Notes: generated by a model not told the origin, from the letters alone. DNA of 64,000 nt from Lineus longissimus (GCF_910592395.1 NC_088325.1:9180109-9244108); one strand, 5' to 3'. Counted from the stretch's first letter, positions 1 to 11,700 are shown. A program made the numbers and translations.

Positions 1-790
1 ACGATACAAATGAGCCACTGCAATAGCCCAACCTATGCAAGGAACCTGACCCAGACTGAGAAGCAACTCAGCGGTCCTGCCCGCTACGAGACTAGAAATT
101 TAACTGCGGCGAAACAAACGCCGTCCAAAAAAACGCCATCCGTCATTGCTGAAGTAACGTACAGTAATGTGTAGAATTGCAACTAATAGTGTAAATTTCA
201 AAATAGCTTCAATTATCCTTTCACCCTCAATAACCTCTTGCAGTTTAGAAAAACTCAATGAAAGAATATCAGTGGAATTAATGACATTAACCGGAAGTGC
301 CGTCGCCTTTGGCACCTGAAGAGAAGTGACCAAAATACCAAGCTTGTGTACCTTGATAAGTAAAATGACATTAATTAATAAGGAAATTAAAACTCCAGCG
401 GAGTTGACCACTGATCAATCTCGTGTAGTAGTTATGAGGGAGAATCGTTTATGTCAAGAAAATAACTGTTCTTCAAAATCTACTTCCTATTCTCGTAAAA
501 TCCTTTTACCAAACGTAGTGCACCTGGTGACGTCATACATTCGTTTTACAAACAAACGTTAGATATGCAGGTGTAGCAATGACTACTTGTGTTGTCGGCA
601 CTAAACACCATGCATTAATTTTCCGTTTATAAACAACGGTTGGAACTAGGCCAAGTACTGTAAGGTGTGCCTTTTGCCGTGGCTATGTTACTTCTAGGCG
701 GCATAGGCATGATATATCGCTCATATTTGGAGATAAAGTTTACAATGTCTACGGAAATACTCAAGAAGTAACTTATTCGGTCCGTTTGCG
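1..790. other. Unassigned left-edge segment
   Basis: I recognise no gene here. On the minus strand 100-411 is open from a GTG and predicts two hydrophobic stretches and a basic C-terminus. It lies downstream of the gypsy pol gene, where an env-like gene, 3' UTR or LTR would be, but it has no motif that identifies it. No second copy of this segment is seen on the other side of the gypsy element, so no LTR pair can be drawn. Confidence 0.3.
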
Positions 791-1477
791 TTACTTCCGC
801 TGTTCATCATATTTCTTGATGAAATTCTTGTTCAAAATGTTCTCGATAGGTTCCCATGTAGTTTGTGAGAAACCGACCCAACGAATTTTGAACCATCGTT
901 TTCCTTTGACCATTTTATGGCCTTCGATCTTATCTACATAATAAATGTCATCGGGTTGATCTGCAGCCTGAGGCTTGGATCCAGGGCCTATAACTTCCTG
1001 AACTTTGCGTTGTCGCCGTGTCTGTGTAATCTTCTTCTCCCCTCGTGGTGCTAACGGCACTTGTACGTCTCGTTCAAAGGCGTCGTTTGGAAATTCATCT
1101 GGTTGCAACATGACAGGTTCCTGGCGTTCAGCCGGGGGAAGTAGAACAGGTGGGTCATTTGGTCGTCTATCGGGATCGTAAACTCGCCTGAGACGATTGG
1201 CATGGACAAACTGCGTGACTGGTTTGTTATCCTCCGTGCGTATTTTGAAGTTAACATTTCCCCACTTGCTGATGACTCGATATGGGCCATTCCATTTTTT
1301 CGTTAGTTTCTTCGATTGACCAACCTTCAAAACTGGGTGATAGAGCCACACACGATCTCCAAGTTCTATTTCAATTTCCTTAGCGGATTTATTGTATTGG
1401 CGACGCATCTTTTGCTTACTAAAGCCTGTGTCCAATAGAAGCCTGTGTCCAGGACTTAAAACCCTGGTTGAGGACAA
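791..1477 (-). pseudogene. Gypsy integrase C-terminus with chromodomain
   Basis: The first half carries the integrase C-terminal fold seen in gypsy elements (ELGDRVWLYHPVLK, then KKWNGPYRVI). The last 60 residues form a chromodomain (DDIYYVDKIEGHK, KRWFKIRWVGF, TTWEPIENI), which in chromoviruses steers integration to marked chromatin. It is separated from the integrase core at 2345-3312 by a LINE insertion. The first 20 or so residues of the open frame are LINE-derived, so the Met at the 1477 end is not a real start. Confidence 0.8.
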
Positions 1478-2356
1478 ATGGACTGAAGCAAAATGACGAT
1501 AAGACAGAGTTTATTTCATTTTATCCTAAACAGCTGGAGCATTTCTGCAAGGAGTTATGTCTTAGAGTTGGTGGTTGTTCGATCAAGCCTGTTGACTGTG
1601 TAAAAAAATATTGGGGCTTTCATGGACTCCTTTTTAACAATTGAAAAACATGTTAATAATGTATCGCGCATTTGTCACTTTCACTTGAGAAACATCAGCA
1701 GAATCAAACCCTATCTAATTGGCCATGCATGTAAATCTCTTGTCCAAGCCACCGTAGTTTCCAGACTCGATTATGCCTATGGCCTTCTGTATGGAATAAC
1801 TGACCAACTGATGTCGAAACTTCAAAAAGTGCAGAACACCGCAGCTCGAATAATAACAGGGACAAAACGGCGAGACCATATAACTCCGGTTCTCTTTCAG
1901 CTTCACTGGCTTCCGGTGCATTGTAGGGTACAGTATAAGATTCTGCTGTATGCCTACAAGGCACTGAATGGAACAGGGCCAATATACATTGAGGATTTGG
2001 TAAAGCGAGACGCGCCAACTCGCGTTGCGTTCCACAGACCAGTGCAATCCGTCGTTACCGAGAACCAGGACGGTACGACATGGAAATCGATCTTTCAAGC
2101 AGGTGGCACCTGGCCTGTGGAATGCACTGCCCTTGGCCGTAAGACAATCTTCCAGTCTCGATGTATATAAGAAGTCAGTGAAGACCTTATTTTTTAAAAG
2201 CTATTACAATGCTTAAATTTTTACAAGTTTTTACATGTATCATCAATATCTTATCTTTTTCAATATTTGTGTGCAATGAATGTTTTATCTCTGAAAAGCG
2301 CCCTAGAGCGGATTTTCTGATTAGGGCGCTATATGAATTCTGTATAATAATAATAC
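1425..2356 (+). mobile_element. 5'-truncated LINE (CR1/L2-like), 3' end of ORF2
   Basis: The plus strand encodes the end of a non-LTR reverse transcriptase: NDDKTEFISF near 1485, SRLDYAYGLLYG near 1765, QNTAARIITG near 1835, then the C-terminal signature WNALPLAVRQ near 2130 after a frameshift near 2080. The 3' end has a short hairpin around 2300-2330 and finishes in an ATAATAATA run near 2347, typical of CR1/L2 3' ends. It is inserted into the gypsy integrase gene in the opposite orientation, so it is younger than that element. A target duplication could not be fixed. Confidence 0.75.
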
Positions 2357-3315
2357 TGTCCTCCAGGTTCTTTTTCACAGTTTCATGAATGAGATCGAGT
2401 TTTGCAACCAGATTACCATAGTAATCCTCGTAGGTGGTAAATGTCTCCTTTAATGGATTTAAGGCTCTCTGGATAGGGACCCAGGCCTGTTTGCCGTACA
2501 CGACATCGTATGGGCAGAATATCGTTGAAACCGTGCCAACTGACGTTCGAAGGGCAAACAAAGCCGATGGCACAAATAGATCCCACGACGTTTGTGACTT
2601 GTCCGAGACCATCTTGGAGAGGACTTTTGTGATGTCTCTCGAGTTTGCCATTACAGGCAGGATGGTAAGCCGTCGTGAATAAAGACCGAGCTCCGAGCAA
2701 GTGTACAGTTTCTTTGAACAGTTGTGACAGAAATTACGTACCTCTATCAGATAAAATTGTAGAAAATGCTCCGAAACGACAGAAGATTTCGTCCACTAGG
2801 ATAGTAGCTGCTTTCTTTGCAGTCATATCTTTAATCGGAAATGCTTCCATCCAGGACGAGAAATTATCAATAAAAGTGGCCATATATTTTTTTCCGCGTG
2901 GCGTGGTAGGTAATGGTCCCATAAAGTTAATACTCCAAGCAGACATTATCGGAGAAATTGGTAATTGATTTAAAGGTGCCCGAGTGACAGGTATGTTTGT
3001 TTGACGGATTTGGCAATCTACACATGATTTGACATATTCTTTAACGTCAACGGATTGATTATGCCAATAGAACCGTTCTTTTATCTTTAAACATGTACAT
3101 TCAATTGCTTGGTGCCCACCGAAACCTGTTTCATGTAGTTCGTGTAAGATTTCTGCACGCAGGTGGCTTGGAATAACTGGGCATACACACATGTCTTTAT
3201 GAGCTTTCCAATTCAATGTTGTAAGGTGCACTAGACATCCATCATCTCTCAGAAAAAAATGCTCAATTCGCAACAATAAACGGCGAGCTGCTGATTTATC
3301 TTCAGGTAGCACTTT
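2345..3315 (-). pseudogene. Gypsy integrase zinc finger and catalytic core
   Basis: From 3312 downward the frame shows the zinc-binding H-H-C-C region (HELHETGFGGH, then CVDCQIRQ) and the start of the catalytic core (WSINFMGPLP, ATFIDNFSSWMEAF, ILSDRG). A frameshift near 2735 moves the frame; the rest (FTTAYHPACNGKLER, then WDLFVPSALFALRTS) continues to 2360 in two frames. This is the DDE strand-transfer enzyme that inserts the cDNA. It is inactive as it stands and cut by the LINE. Confidence 0.8.
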
Positions 3316-3341
3316 GGTCTCAAGGTAAACGATGATTTCAT

Positions 3342-3758
3342 TTAGCGCAGGGTTTTACGTTGCTCCATAGGAATGTTTACATTTTCAAAATTAATAGTAT
3401 TTAGTGTGGTGTGATACAGTCGTCTGAAAAGGCCGTCTGCATCACCACATTTTGCATCGCTTTTGTGTTGAATAGTATACTGATAAATTTGCAAAATCAA
3501 ACTCCACCTAGCCAATCTTCCTGTAAGAACGCCATCGCTTTGTTGTTTTAAAAGCCATTGTAAACAAGAATGGTCACTTTGGATGATAAACGGCTTGCCG
3601 TAAAGAAAGAATTTGAAATGCTGGATGCCACACACTATTGCAAGACATTCTCGTTCGGATGCCGAATATGACCGTTGTGTTGAATCAAATTCTTTGCCAC
3701 CATAGCCAATCACAACCTCCTGCCCCCTGTCATTAATCTGTACTAGAGAATAACCCAT
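3342..3758 (-). pseudogene. Gypsy RNase H domain
   Basis: The 138 residues match a gypsy RNase H: IGYGGKEFDSTQRSYSASER with the conserved ERECLAIV helix, then HFKFFLYGKPF and QSDHSCLQWLL, and the linker to integrase (ARWSLILQIY, HKSDAKCGDADGL). It degrades the RNA of RNA:DNA hybrids during reverse transcription. It is out of frame with the RT upstream. Confidence 0.8.
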
Positions 3759-3842
3759 ACTGAAATTTGATGCGTCTGTATGCAGGTAGAATGGCTTTGC
3801 AAAATCTGGATACTCTGAGACAGGAGCAGTTGTTAATGCAAG

Positions 3843-4800
3843 TTAAAGCTTTTCAAATGCAACCTCACACTCAGATGACCAATGGAAACGCACAATTTTC
3901 TTGATAAGCTGATTCAACGGGAGTGCCATGGCAGCAACGTTTTTTATCATTTTACGAAAATAATTTGCTAGGCCCAAAAATGCACGGACTTGCGTCAAAT
4001 TTTGTGGTCTTGGATATTCACTAACAACCTTAATTTTGTTGTCATCTACCCGAATCCCATCAGAGTTTAAAACATGGCCAAGAAAGTTCAGTTGATCTCT
4101 TGCAAATTTACATTTACTGGGTTTTAATTTGAGATTGGCTGCTCGCAGTCGTATAAAACGTTGTTCTAAATGCTGTTTATGCTCTGACCACGAGCTAGCG
4201 AACGAAATTATATCGTCCAGGTAAACCATGGTATTTGGAACGCCCTGAATGGTACTCTGCATGAATTGCTGAAAAATCGCAGGTGACGCAGAGACACCCA
4301 TCGGCAACCTGCAGAACTGCCAGAGCTTACCTGGATGGCTCGTCACAAAACCGAGTTTTTTCACGGGACTTTTTGGACAATTTGAATTGAAAAAAAAAGA
4401 GTTCAAGTCCATAGTAGAAAAGATAGAGGCATTAGCTTGCCGCACATGGCCAATGTTTCATTTATAGATGGAATCGGGATTGCCTGGCATTTTACAAGTT
4501 TGTTAACGGCTATAAAATCCACTATTAATCTGTGTCCCGTTCCCGTTCCAGTAAGGCAGGTGAGCTCCAGTTAGACGTACTGGGTTCGATGATACCAGCT
4601 GCTTCTAATTTTTCCAATTGTCTAAAATGTCACGAAAAGCATAAGGCACCCTATGAGGGTGTTTTCGGACTATCTCTCCAGACTTCATTTCAATTTCACA
4701 TTCGAAATCTTTTGCTTCGGTTAAGTCTAATATATTTTCAGCAAAAATGTCCGAATATTGGTAGACCAAAGCTTCCAATTCGTCTTTATCAATACCAGTT
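3843..4800 (-). pseudogene. Gypsy reverse transcriptase
   Basis: The clear part is 3843-4445: FCRLPMGVSASPAIFQ (RT motif 4 region), MVYLDDIISFA with the catalytic YLDD, KCKFARDQLNFLGHVL and RAFLGLANYFRKMI of the thumb/connection. Above 4445 the fingers region is broken into short frames. An insertion-like stretch of Phe/Asn near 4390 replaces a conserved segment. It would copy element RNA into DNA; it is not functional here. Confidence 0.8.
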
Positions 4801-5668
4801 AATGATGATTTTTCAGCGAAGTCTTTTGTGACAACAATGGTGTATTTGGTTCATTGCCAATGCCTTCATCATCTACAGGCATGAACTCTTGGTCAGGTAT
4901 TTTTGCGTCAAGATCAACCGTAGACAGGGTAGCAAGATGTGCCCCTTTGAATACTCGAATCGGTGCATTTGAGGGATTTAAAACGTTCATCGGACATACC
5001 CGGCGTTTAATGATACCAATACTGTGGGCTCCAAACAGCCCATGTTTCTGAAACAATTTGTTATGTGGATCTAAAAAACCTGCTTGTCCGTCAGCCTTAT
5101 TTCTTCCAGCTGTAAATACTCGAATGATAGCTTCTGATCTTGGTGGTATAATGACAGTATTTTGACACAGTAATCGTAATTTGGCATCAGTGTTTATCGG
5201 TAAAATAATGTCACCCATTTGCAAGGTGCTATTTTTCAAATATAGAATAATGCCATTTGCAGTCAAAAAGTCCATTCCCAAAATCAAAGGTTGAGTGATA
5301 CCTTTCAGAATTTCTACCTGTTGGGTGATGTTTTTTATCTAATAAGGAGATCTGCAATTTGACCGATCCCCAAGGGGTAATTTTTCCCCCGTTGGCACAG
5401 GTAATGTCACATCCCAAAGTACTCTTGAGATGGCTGTAAATTGCATGAACCTTGCAAATGTGTGAAAAAAATCAAAACTACATACCGATACTGATGCACC
5501 CGAGTCCAAAAGCGTGTCCACATTCGTGTCCCCGATTTTCAACGGAATTGTTCTGCTATCTAAATTTGCGATCGTTGGTGAGCATTTCTCGTCATTGAGT
5601 CCCGAATCGGATGGAGTTTCTTTCATGGAACGGTTCCTTTTCTTTCGTTCGTTTTTTCTGGTTTTCAC
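4799..5668 (-). pseudogene. Gypsy aspartic protease region
   Basis: The active-site loop DTLLDSGASVSV lies near 5500, and the flap-distal motif ILGMDFLTANG near 5280 is in a different frame. The two together define a retropepsin-type protease, which cleaves the Gag-Pol polyprotein. An acidic linker to RT follows (4799-5100). Frameshifts near 5290-5420 disable it. Confidence 0.65.
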
Positions 5669-5988
5669 GTCGTCGCGGTGGGGAATGTCAGACTTGTTTC
5701 CACGTAAATTGGGAGTGACTGGCTGTCCTGTCAGTCCGATATTCGACGTTGCCTTATGTAACGTCCTAAAAGCCTTACATTGTCCTTGTTCTGATACATC
5801 TGGGGGCGTTTCTGGTTTCGACAGCTTTTGCCTTTTCTGCCGACCTAAATCCTATGGTGCAAGCTGCTGGCTCTCATTGCCGGTGTAACATCTGTGGTTG
5901 TTCCCCATGTGTCAGTGTTTCCAAACAATAGGCAGCTAGAGAGACCACGACTTTTCAGTAGGGGGGATACACAGAAAAACTTGTCAAT

Positions 5989-7287
5989 CTATTTTTGAGT
6001 GTTCCCAAACAATGAGGGGAAACACTCAAAAACAGAAACACTCAAAAACATTACACCGGCTCTCGGCTCATTCGGCCTGGAGTCACTGGGCCTGTCACGC
6101 TGAGGACACCGTGATCGAACATGTCCCCACTGACCACACTGATGACATTGGACATTTTTTAGCCTACATTCACGAATGACATGTCCGGCAAAACCACACT
6201 CATGGTACACGATGCGCCCCCTACTGTCACGTTGAGAACGTCCTGGGGCATCACGTCACACGTAATCTGGCCGCGTGTTGTTCCGTCCTCTGGCTTGATT
6301 GGGTCTTTCCTCTAACGTTCTGCAGAGGAGGTGTTCGATATTTTCCATGCCTTCCTGTACCGATTTGGACACTCAGTCGGCTTCAAAATGGGCGAGGCTG
6401 TTTCCCTTCGCTCCTTCAAGCTTTAATATCTTGACGTCGTTCTGGGCGGCTTTTTCGGCTTGCTCGAATGATTCCGGCATCCCCTGCCACACGATTTGCC
6501 GAATCTGCTGTGGCATTCCTTCGATATAGGCACCTAACAGAATGTGGTCGGGTAAGTCTTGGTCCCGACCCCACCTCTGGATATCGTCCGTATAACTATA
6601 AAGTGATTCGCCGGGTAGGAGTTTCCTATTTTGCAACTCTCTTGCCTTAACCCATTTGTGTCCTTTCCCTTCGTATCTTATCGCAAATGCATCTTTGAGG
6701 TGTGCCCATGTGTCCTTTTTGTCCTTAGGGATGCCTTGGTACCAAGAAAGGGCTACCGCTCGTAAAAATAGTGGAAAACCAGTTACCCGTTCTTTGTCAG
6801 TCCAACTGAGTAGCGTCGTGAAATGCTCAAAGTTTTCTATCCAAGCAGTGGCATCGCCTGTACCGTTAAAATGGTCAGGCTTTAGCAATGTTAGTCCTTT
6901 AAGTTTGAAAAGGGCATCCTTACTCCCTTTTGTGTGCGTCGTAAGATCGCCCGAAAGTCTGTCGCATCTAATTTCAACATCTTCGAGAAGTTTCTTAATT
7001 TGGTCGTTATAGGCACTTCCCGGTTCGAACTTTGTGAGATCATGCTTAATCCCTTCAATTGAATTTGCGACATCGCGAGATTGAGCTTCGGCGGAGTCAA
7101 GGTATTTGTCAAAAGCAACTCGTTGTAATTCCGAAGCCACTCGAAGTTCTTCCAATTCTCCAATTAACCGCTCAGCTCGCTCTGCTGCTTTGGACGAAGT
7201 AGACATGGTTGGACTTACGATCGTTGAAACAGCGTCAAAACCCTTGGAATCGTTTTTCGAGTCCTTACTCCCAAACCAAACATTCAA
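5989..7287 (-). pseudogene. Gypsy gag with two CCHC zinc knuckles
   Basis: 6373-7287 encodes a gag-type nucleocapsid precursor: the fold signature FNGTGDATAWIENFEHF near 6850, then LRAVALSWYQG and WAHLKDAFAIRY. After a broken stretch (6230-6370), 5989-6210 carries two zinc knuckles (CGFAGHVIREC and CHQCGQWGHVRSRC) that bind RNA. The N-terminal Met at 7287 lies a few bases from the junction with PolB-derived DNA. Confidence 0.75.
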
Positions 7288-7289
7288 AT

Positions 7290-7745
7290 TGTCAAATCAC
7301 ATTGTAAATGAGGACATCTGGGCCAATCGAAAATATTCTGACCTTTCCAACTATCCAAAAGCAAGCCCTATGTATTGGATCAGAAATAAAAAGTTACGGG
7401 GTACGTTTAAAAGGGAGTATACCGACAGGCAAATTGTTGCATTTGCTGGACTCCGAACAAAAATGTATGCTTTCAAACACTTGCCAAATCAAGATGAGAC
7501 AACGGTAGATAGTAGAAATTAAACAAGAAAAGCTAAAGGCATTCCGCGAAGTGTCTTAAGCAACATGCGCTTTGACGATTACAAAGCAGCTCTTTTCGAA
7601 CACAAGAACCTGAAAAAAAGATGCTTTAGCATCCCATCGCAAAAACTAGACTTTTATACAACAGCCTAATAAAAACGAGGTTTGTCAAATTTTGACACGA
7701 AATTTATCTGCGACGATGGGATTCAAACATTAGGAAACTTCAAAT
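7290..7745 (+). pseudogene. C-terminal fragment of a Polinton-type PolB (third sequence lineage)
   Basis: Plus-strand frames follow the PolB segment just after motif C: LSNYPKASPMYW, then FAGLRTKMYAFKH, RFDDYKAALFEH and, near 7700, FICDDGIQTLG. The same landmarks occur at the C-terminus of the PolB genes at 21955-25680 and 52445-56209, but the sequence is clearly diverged from both, so it comes from another lineage. It begins abruptly at the gypsy junction and ends next to a truncated Polinton gene at about 7775. Confidence 0.7.
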
Positions 7746-7774
7746 GTGACCAAAATTAAAGAATGCTCTTTGCG

Positions 7775-9083
7775 GTAGTAGGTTGAGGAATTACTGATAG
7801 AAAGACCCAAAGTTGTGAAAAACATTGTTATCGCAGTTCAACTGCTCCAATAGTTTGATCTTTCAATTTGACGAGTTATTTTAATTTATCTTTCAGACCG
7901 ATATTTGAGTCTGGTTTTTTCAAAACATCTGCAACCAAACGTTTCATTCTGCTTGTACGGCTTTCCATTTCTCTGTCCAACATAAAGACGTTTTGATGCT
8001 CTTCGTCCAGTTGGTTTTTTAACTTTATCTAGTTCCTCTTTAACTTTATCAATTTCTTTTTTTAATTCTTGGTTTTTTCCAACCTCTTCGGTCACACCTA
8101 TTTCATCATCTCTGTGTAGATTAGAATACCCCATTTCTGTGTCTTTCAACTTATTTTCCAATTCCACTTTGTCTGCTTCTAGGTCTTCAGTCTTTCTATC
8201 TTTCTTCATCTTTACAGTTGCTAAAGCATCCCCGACCCTTTTTAACGCTCTGATTTCCCTCATAGCATTTTCGTCAATCCCATCTTATTTCAATTCTTCA
8301 TCAGTTGTATCAATTATCCTATTAATTGTTTACAGGGTTTACCCAAAACCCCAGAAGAGTAATCAATTTCAAAATCCTCGTTAATAGAGTCAATTAATTT
8401 TTCAAACCTTTCTTTTGTACTAGGGTCGGCACCCTCCCCAAAATGCTTGTTCATAAATTTTCTAACCCCCGGTTTATAAAGAATATTCTCATATTCCCTA
8501 GCTGTAGAACGAAGATTATTAATAGTTTCATTCATCTCCTGCACTCTTTGGTGATATTCCTCTTCCCTAATTTCATCAGGAGGTTCTAATTCCTCTTCAT
8601 CAAATTCCTCAGTAGGTTCTATACCATATTTTACGATATAGTTAAGGTTATCTACAACGTTAGAACCATAGTGACTTTCCAACGTTGAATCACTTAAAAT
8701 CTTTCCATCTCTTTTGTTGTGGAGACTGATTGTCTGATCACCTAGTTTTATTTCCAAAATCTTCTTAAATACATCAATTTTCACCACCATAGTTGATAGT
8801 TTCTTTCTCCCATCTTTACTGAAGTCCCACTTGTTTTTTAAAAAATCTTAACCAATTCCGCCTCATTAACCGAATCCTCGATTTCTTTGTTATCAAGAAC
8901 TGTGACTTGCGGTCTTTTCTTACACCACTCCTCAAGTTTTAATGTTGTTGGTTGTTCACCCAAACTACTGTTGTAAAATGTCCCATCATCTGGTTCTGTA
9001 AAATTAATTTCAGATGTTGGTTCTCGAGGTTCTGTTCTATTTAGTTCACCCATTTTAAATTCATCAACTCCGCCATCAGCCAT
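7775..9083 (-). pseudogene. Polinton coiled-coil/hydrophobic-tail protein, truncated copy 1 (lineage B)
   Basis: It is a homologue of the 519-residue protein at 47166-48725. It starts at 9083 in a TTTAAATGG context (MADGGVDEFKMGELN). Frame breaks near 8840 and 8310 follow. The middle is acidic and helical (8314-8790), the coiled coil is at 7886-8263. The reading stops at about 7775 just before the proline-rich spacer, so the C-terminal amphipathic and membrane segment is missing. Two fuller copies lie at 16450-17842 and 17885-19315. Confidence 0.75.
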
Positions 9084-9088
9084 TTAAA

Positions 9089-10441
9089 TTAATTAAAATA
9101 CCAAATTAAACTGACAACTCCACTGGCCGCAACTGCTAAAACAAATTTAATGTTTTCATGATTGGTGGAGCTCCCGCTAGAAAAACTATCTTTTTTTATT
9201 ACCCCACTTAATTTTTTTTCCAGCGTAAGTGGTGCTGATTGTTCCGGAGGCTGGCACTCCTCAGGGGCCTTTTTATCCACAGCTTTCAATTTGTAAGTAT
9301 TTACGGGCGGGCCTTTCATTAAATGAGGTGCAGTATTCTTTTTGCGGTTGATATCATTTTCCCCAATACTCATTTTTTGCGGTGCTATCAAAATATTATT
9401 GTTGTAATTCATCATGTTTCCGATTTTTAAGACCATGTTGGACCCAATGATGTATAAACCCGGGGCGATTACATAATCCAATCTGGTGTGGGTTTCGGCA
9501 ATTGATTTTTGATACATTTGAATTGAGGTAGGAATGTCGGCGTGTCTGTTGATTGAGTCTTTTAAAAGTTTGGTAAATTCTTTCTGGGCATCAAATTCAG
9601 TTCCTGTTGCTCCAGTAATCAGAGTTCTGGTGAGTGCTTGGGCCCCTAGTACGCAGTAAACATATGTTCGGACAGAATCGTTAAGTCGCTCGATACCGGG
9701 ATTTGAGAAACCAGATGACTTAAAAATCATGAATTGTTGATACGATTGACAATGGTTCTGTTTGATAACACCAAAAACATTTTTATGTTGATTAACATGC
9801 CACTTGATCAAAGTATCTGGATATTTGAAGGTAGCCATTACAGTATCCCAAGCTGCAGTAAACATTGGAGGCATTTTATTTTCGTGAACCTGCATCAGGA
9901 AAACAATTTTTTTTGAGTCATTCATGTTGGAAACCAGGATCTGTGATGTTGGGATTATAGTCTGGAACACTCTAAGAAGTCCACCCGTTAAAAACCGAAA
10001 AATCATACTCGTCTTTTAAACCAAACTTGCTCAACAACTCTCCCAACTTTCCCAGGTTAATACCATTATTAGTTTCGTTAAAATTTATTTCTCCTGGGCT
10101 GGTGATATGTAAGTTTTTCATAATTTTACAAATCTGGTAATATGTGTGGAATCTATAAAACGATCTGATCATTGGAATTTTGTGATTCAAGTGTTGGTTT
10201 ACCGAAACCCCACAGCCGGTTGTTGCAAACCACACTGCCATGTTAAATTGATTCTGGTTAAACAATAATGTTTTTTTTCCAGTCGCAAACAATCTGATCT
10301 GTTTTTCAAATGTAAAAATTGCGGAGTTATATTACTTTCTTTTATTTTGAAAAAGTCGTCATCACTAACATAAACCGCAAAATTAAAAAAGTCATAATAA
10401 ATAGTATTCCTGAGTTTTGTCGCCAGCGGATAGTACATCAT
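9089..10441 (-). pseudogene. Polinton tail-anchored protein, lineage B
   Basis: It matches the gene at 45764-47155 almost end to end: MMYYPLATKL at 10441, NMAVWFATTGCG near 10245, YRFHTYYQI, KDEYDFSVF, then from 10006 the long C-terminal part (FSNPGIERLNDSVRTYVY, APGLYIIGSNM) and a final hydrophobic helix near 9090-9140. Start context is TAAATAAATG. Two frame breaks (an A-run near 10275, and near 9975) split it. Just before the terminal helix, 9220-9270 holds a short GC-rich hairpin, at the position where the lineage A gene holds a double-hairpin repeat. Function unknown; a virion or membrane role is a guess. Confidence 0.75.
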
Positions 10442-10499
10442 TTATTTAATCGCTAATGGCTTTACTGACTAAATCATTAATGGTGTTGAGTTTTGAAAT

Positions 10500-10890
10500 T
10501 GCCAACATTCCTATATTTCCTCATGTTTTCCTATTTTTTTAAGTATTTTTTTTTTCTCCCAAATATAGGGCAGATGAGATAATGGCGCTTCCAATTGTCA
10601 CTCCCCCAAACGCCAAACCTATTGGTGCGGTTATTACACCTGTCAATGTGGACACACCAACTGATCCAGCTGCTACGCTAGTTAAATTAAGAAAGTGGCT
10701 AATACCAGTAATTGCGTTGAATGCCTTTTTGTACTTTGAGAATATCTTTCTCCTAAACTCAATCTCCTCCTCCAAATACTTCTAAATAAACTTCCAAATA
10801 CTTGGAGTCTAAATTCTTGTGGTTTATTTGCATATTTTATGTATTGTGGTAAATTAGGATAAATTATATTTTCATTACTCTCACTCATTT
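10500..10890 (-). pseudogene. Polinton glycine-rich membrane protein, N-terminal part, lineage B
   Basis: Homologous to 56314-57132: the start at 10890 (MSESNENIIYPNL, TAAATG context), then after a frameshift EFRRKIFSKYKKAF and the glycine/alanine-rich hydrophobic stretch (AAGSVGVSTLTGVITAPIG). It lacks the long C-terminal half, which in lineage A is charged and ends in a proline-rich tail. Only the region 10440-10530 keeps a trace of it in another frame. Confidence 0.7.
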
Positions 10891-10934
10891 ATTTAGGATA
10901 ATTTCAAAGATGTGAAATGCTAGAATCTCCTATG

Positions 10935-11025
10935 GGGCCCCAGCTGGAGAGCCAACTCCCGTTGGAACTTCGTTCGCTAGGTACTACAACTTTCGGGGGA
11001 GAGCCAGCTCCCGTTGGAGTAGATA
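10935..11025. repeat. Lineage B hairpin repeats (two copies)
   Basis: 10941-10980 holds GGAG-AGCCAA-CTCC followed by GAAC-TTC-GTTC, and 10995-11017 holds GGGAG-AGCCAG-CTCCC. The architecture (two short hairpins in tandem) matches the 27-bp repeat of lineage A but the sequence is different. Confidence 0.6.
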
Positions 11026-11212
11026 TGTGAAGAAGCCAAATTTGAGTACTACTTAACAGACCAATTAGACATAAAATCCATGACTGTGAAATCGATAACC
11101 TTTTAAAATTCGTGGTGGACTGATGAAAACGTTCCGGGTATTACCGAATTGGTAAAAATGGAAAATGACTCAAGACAACAATACGACTCTTTCTATGTCC
11201 CATTTTAGACTA
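11025..11212 (+). pseudogene. Fragment of Polinton gene F (possible second penton), lineage B copy 1
   Basis: The plus strand reads AKFEYYLTDQLDIKS and, in a shifted frame, SWWTDENVPG, matching the N-terminus of the gene at 20539-21300 and of 51363-52388 (minus). It ends near 11212 just before an AT-rich stretch. The order gene F, OB-like gene, PolB N-terminus at 11.0-13.4 kb repeats that at 20.5-23.6 kb, so the two segments are diverged duplicates. Confidence 0.6.
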
Positions 11213-11254
11213 ATTTTTTTCCAGTTTTTAGGTTTTGAGATTTTAAGAATTTTA

Positions 11255-11640
11255 GATTTATTAAGCAAATAAGATTTCATGATGTTGGTTTTTATTTTGC
11301 CCTTTGTAAACAAAGTAAATATCAGGATTTCCCTTCAAGGTTTCTCTCTGGGGTTCCGCATCTTGTTGAATCGTTCTGGTAGATAAGTTGTGATTTCAAC
11401 AATACTACCCAATTTTGAAAACACTCGAGTAATTTCCAGTCTTTCACCAAACCTTCTTTGTGCTTTACAAATATATTTTGTTTTGTATTATTCACTAATT
11501 TCTCAGTCTTCGAGTTTACCATAATTTTTTGGGGTTTTAGGTTTGAAATCCGTGTTCAAATCCTCTAAAAATGTTGATAGATTTTCGACATTTTCGACTT
11601 CTTTATTTTCATTTATATTACCCTCTATTTATAATTTTTG
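11255..11640 (-). pseudogene. Small conserved Polinton protein, OB-fold-like candidate, copy 1
   Basis: Parallel to 21480-21891: KPKNYGKLED-like N-terminus, then KDWKLLECFQNWVVLLKSQ and ERFNKMRNPREKP-like end. The alternation of short strands ending in a loop that defines the edge of the domain resembles small single-strand DNA-binding OB-fold proteins encoded next to PolB in other Polintons. That is an inference from length, position and pattern; no diagnostic residue was found. Several stops break it. Confidence 0.4.
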
Positions 11641-11700
11641 TTTCTTAAATAGACGAATTATCAAGTTTTTTTAACAATTTAAGAAAAAAATTGTATCTTA

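Larger units (their letters stand above)
791..7290 (-). mobile_element. Decayed Ty3/gypsy LTR retrotransposon (minus strand)
   Basis: Read on the minus strand the order is gag, double CCHC zinc knuckle, aspartic protease, reverse transcriptase, RNase H, integrase, chromodomain, which is the Ty3/gypsy order. Every module is broken by stops or frameshifts, and a LINE fragment sits inside the integrase region. No LTR pair is visible: the 5' side of gag joins a PolB remnant directly near 7290, so the 5' LTR was lost or deleted. The element is old compared with the gypsy copy at 27951-33482. Confidence 0.85.

Noticed and set aside
100-411. An envelope gene of the gypsy element
   Set aside because: Hydrophobic segments and position fit, but there is no fusion peptide, cleavage site or Cys pattern, and the frame begins at GTG.
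7106-7522. A 138-residue plus-strand gene
   Set aside because: Its first half is antisense to gypsy gag and its second half is PolB; it is a junction artefact.
11124-11150. Another hammerhead core (CTGATGA followed by AAAAC)
   Set aside because: It lies in the gene F remnant, lacks GAAA with paired stems and a cleavage triplet; chance match.
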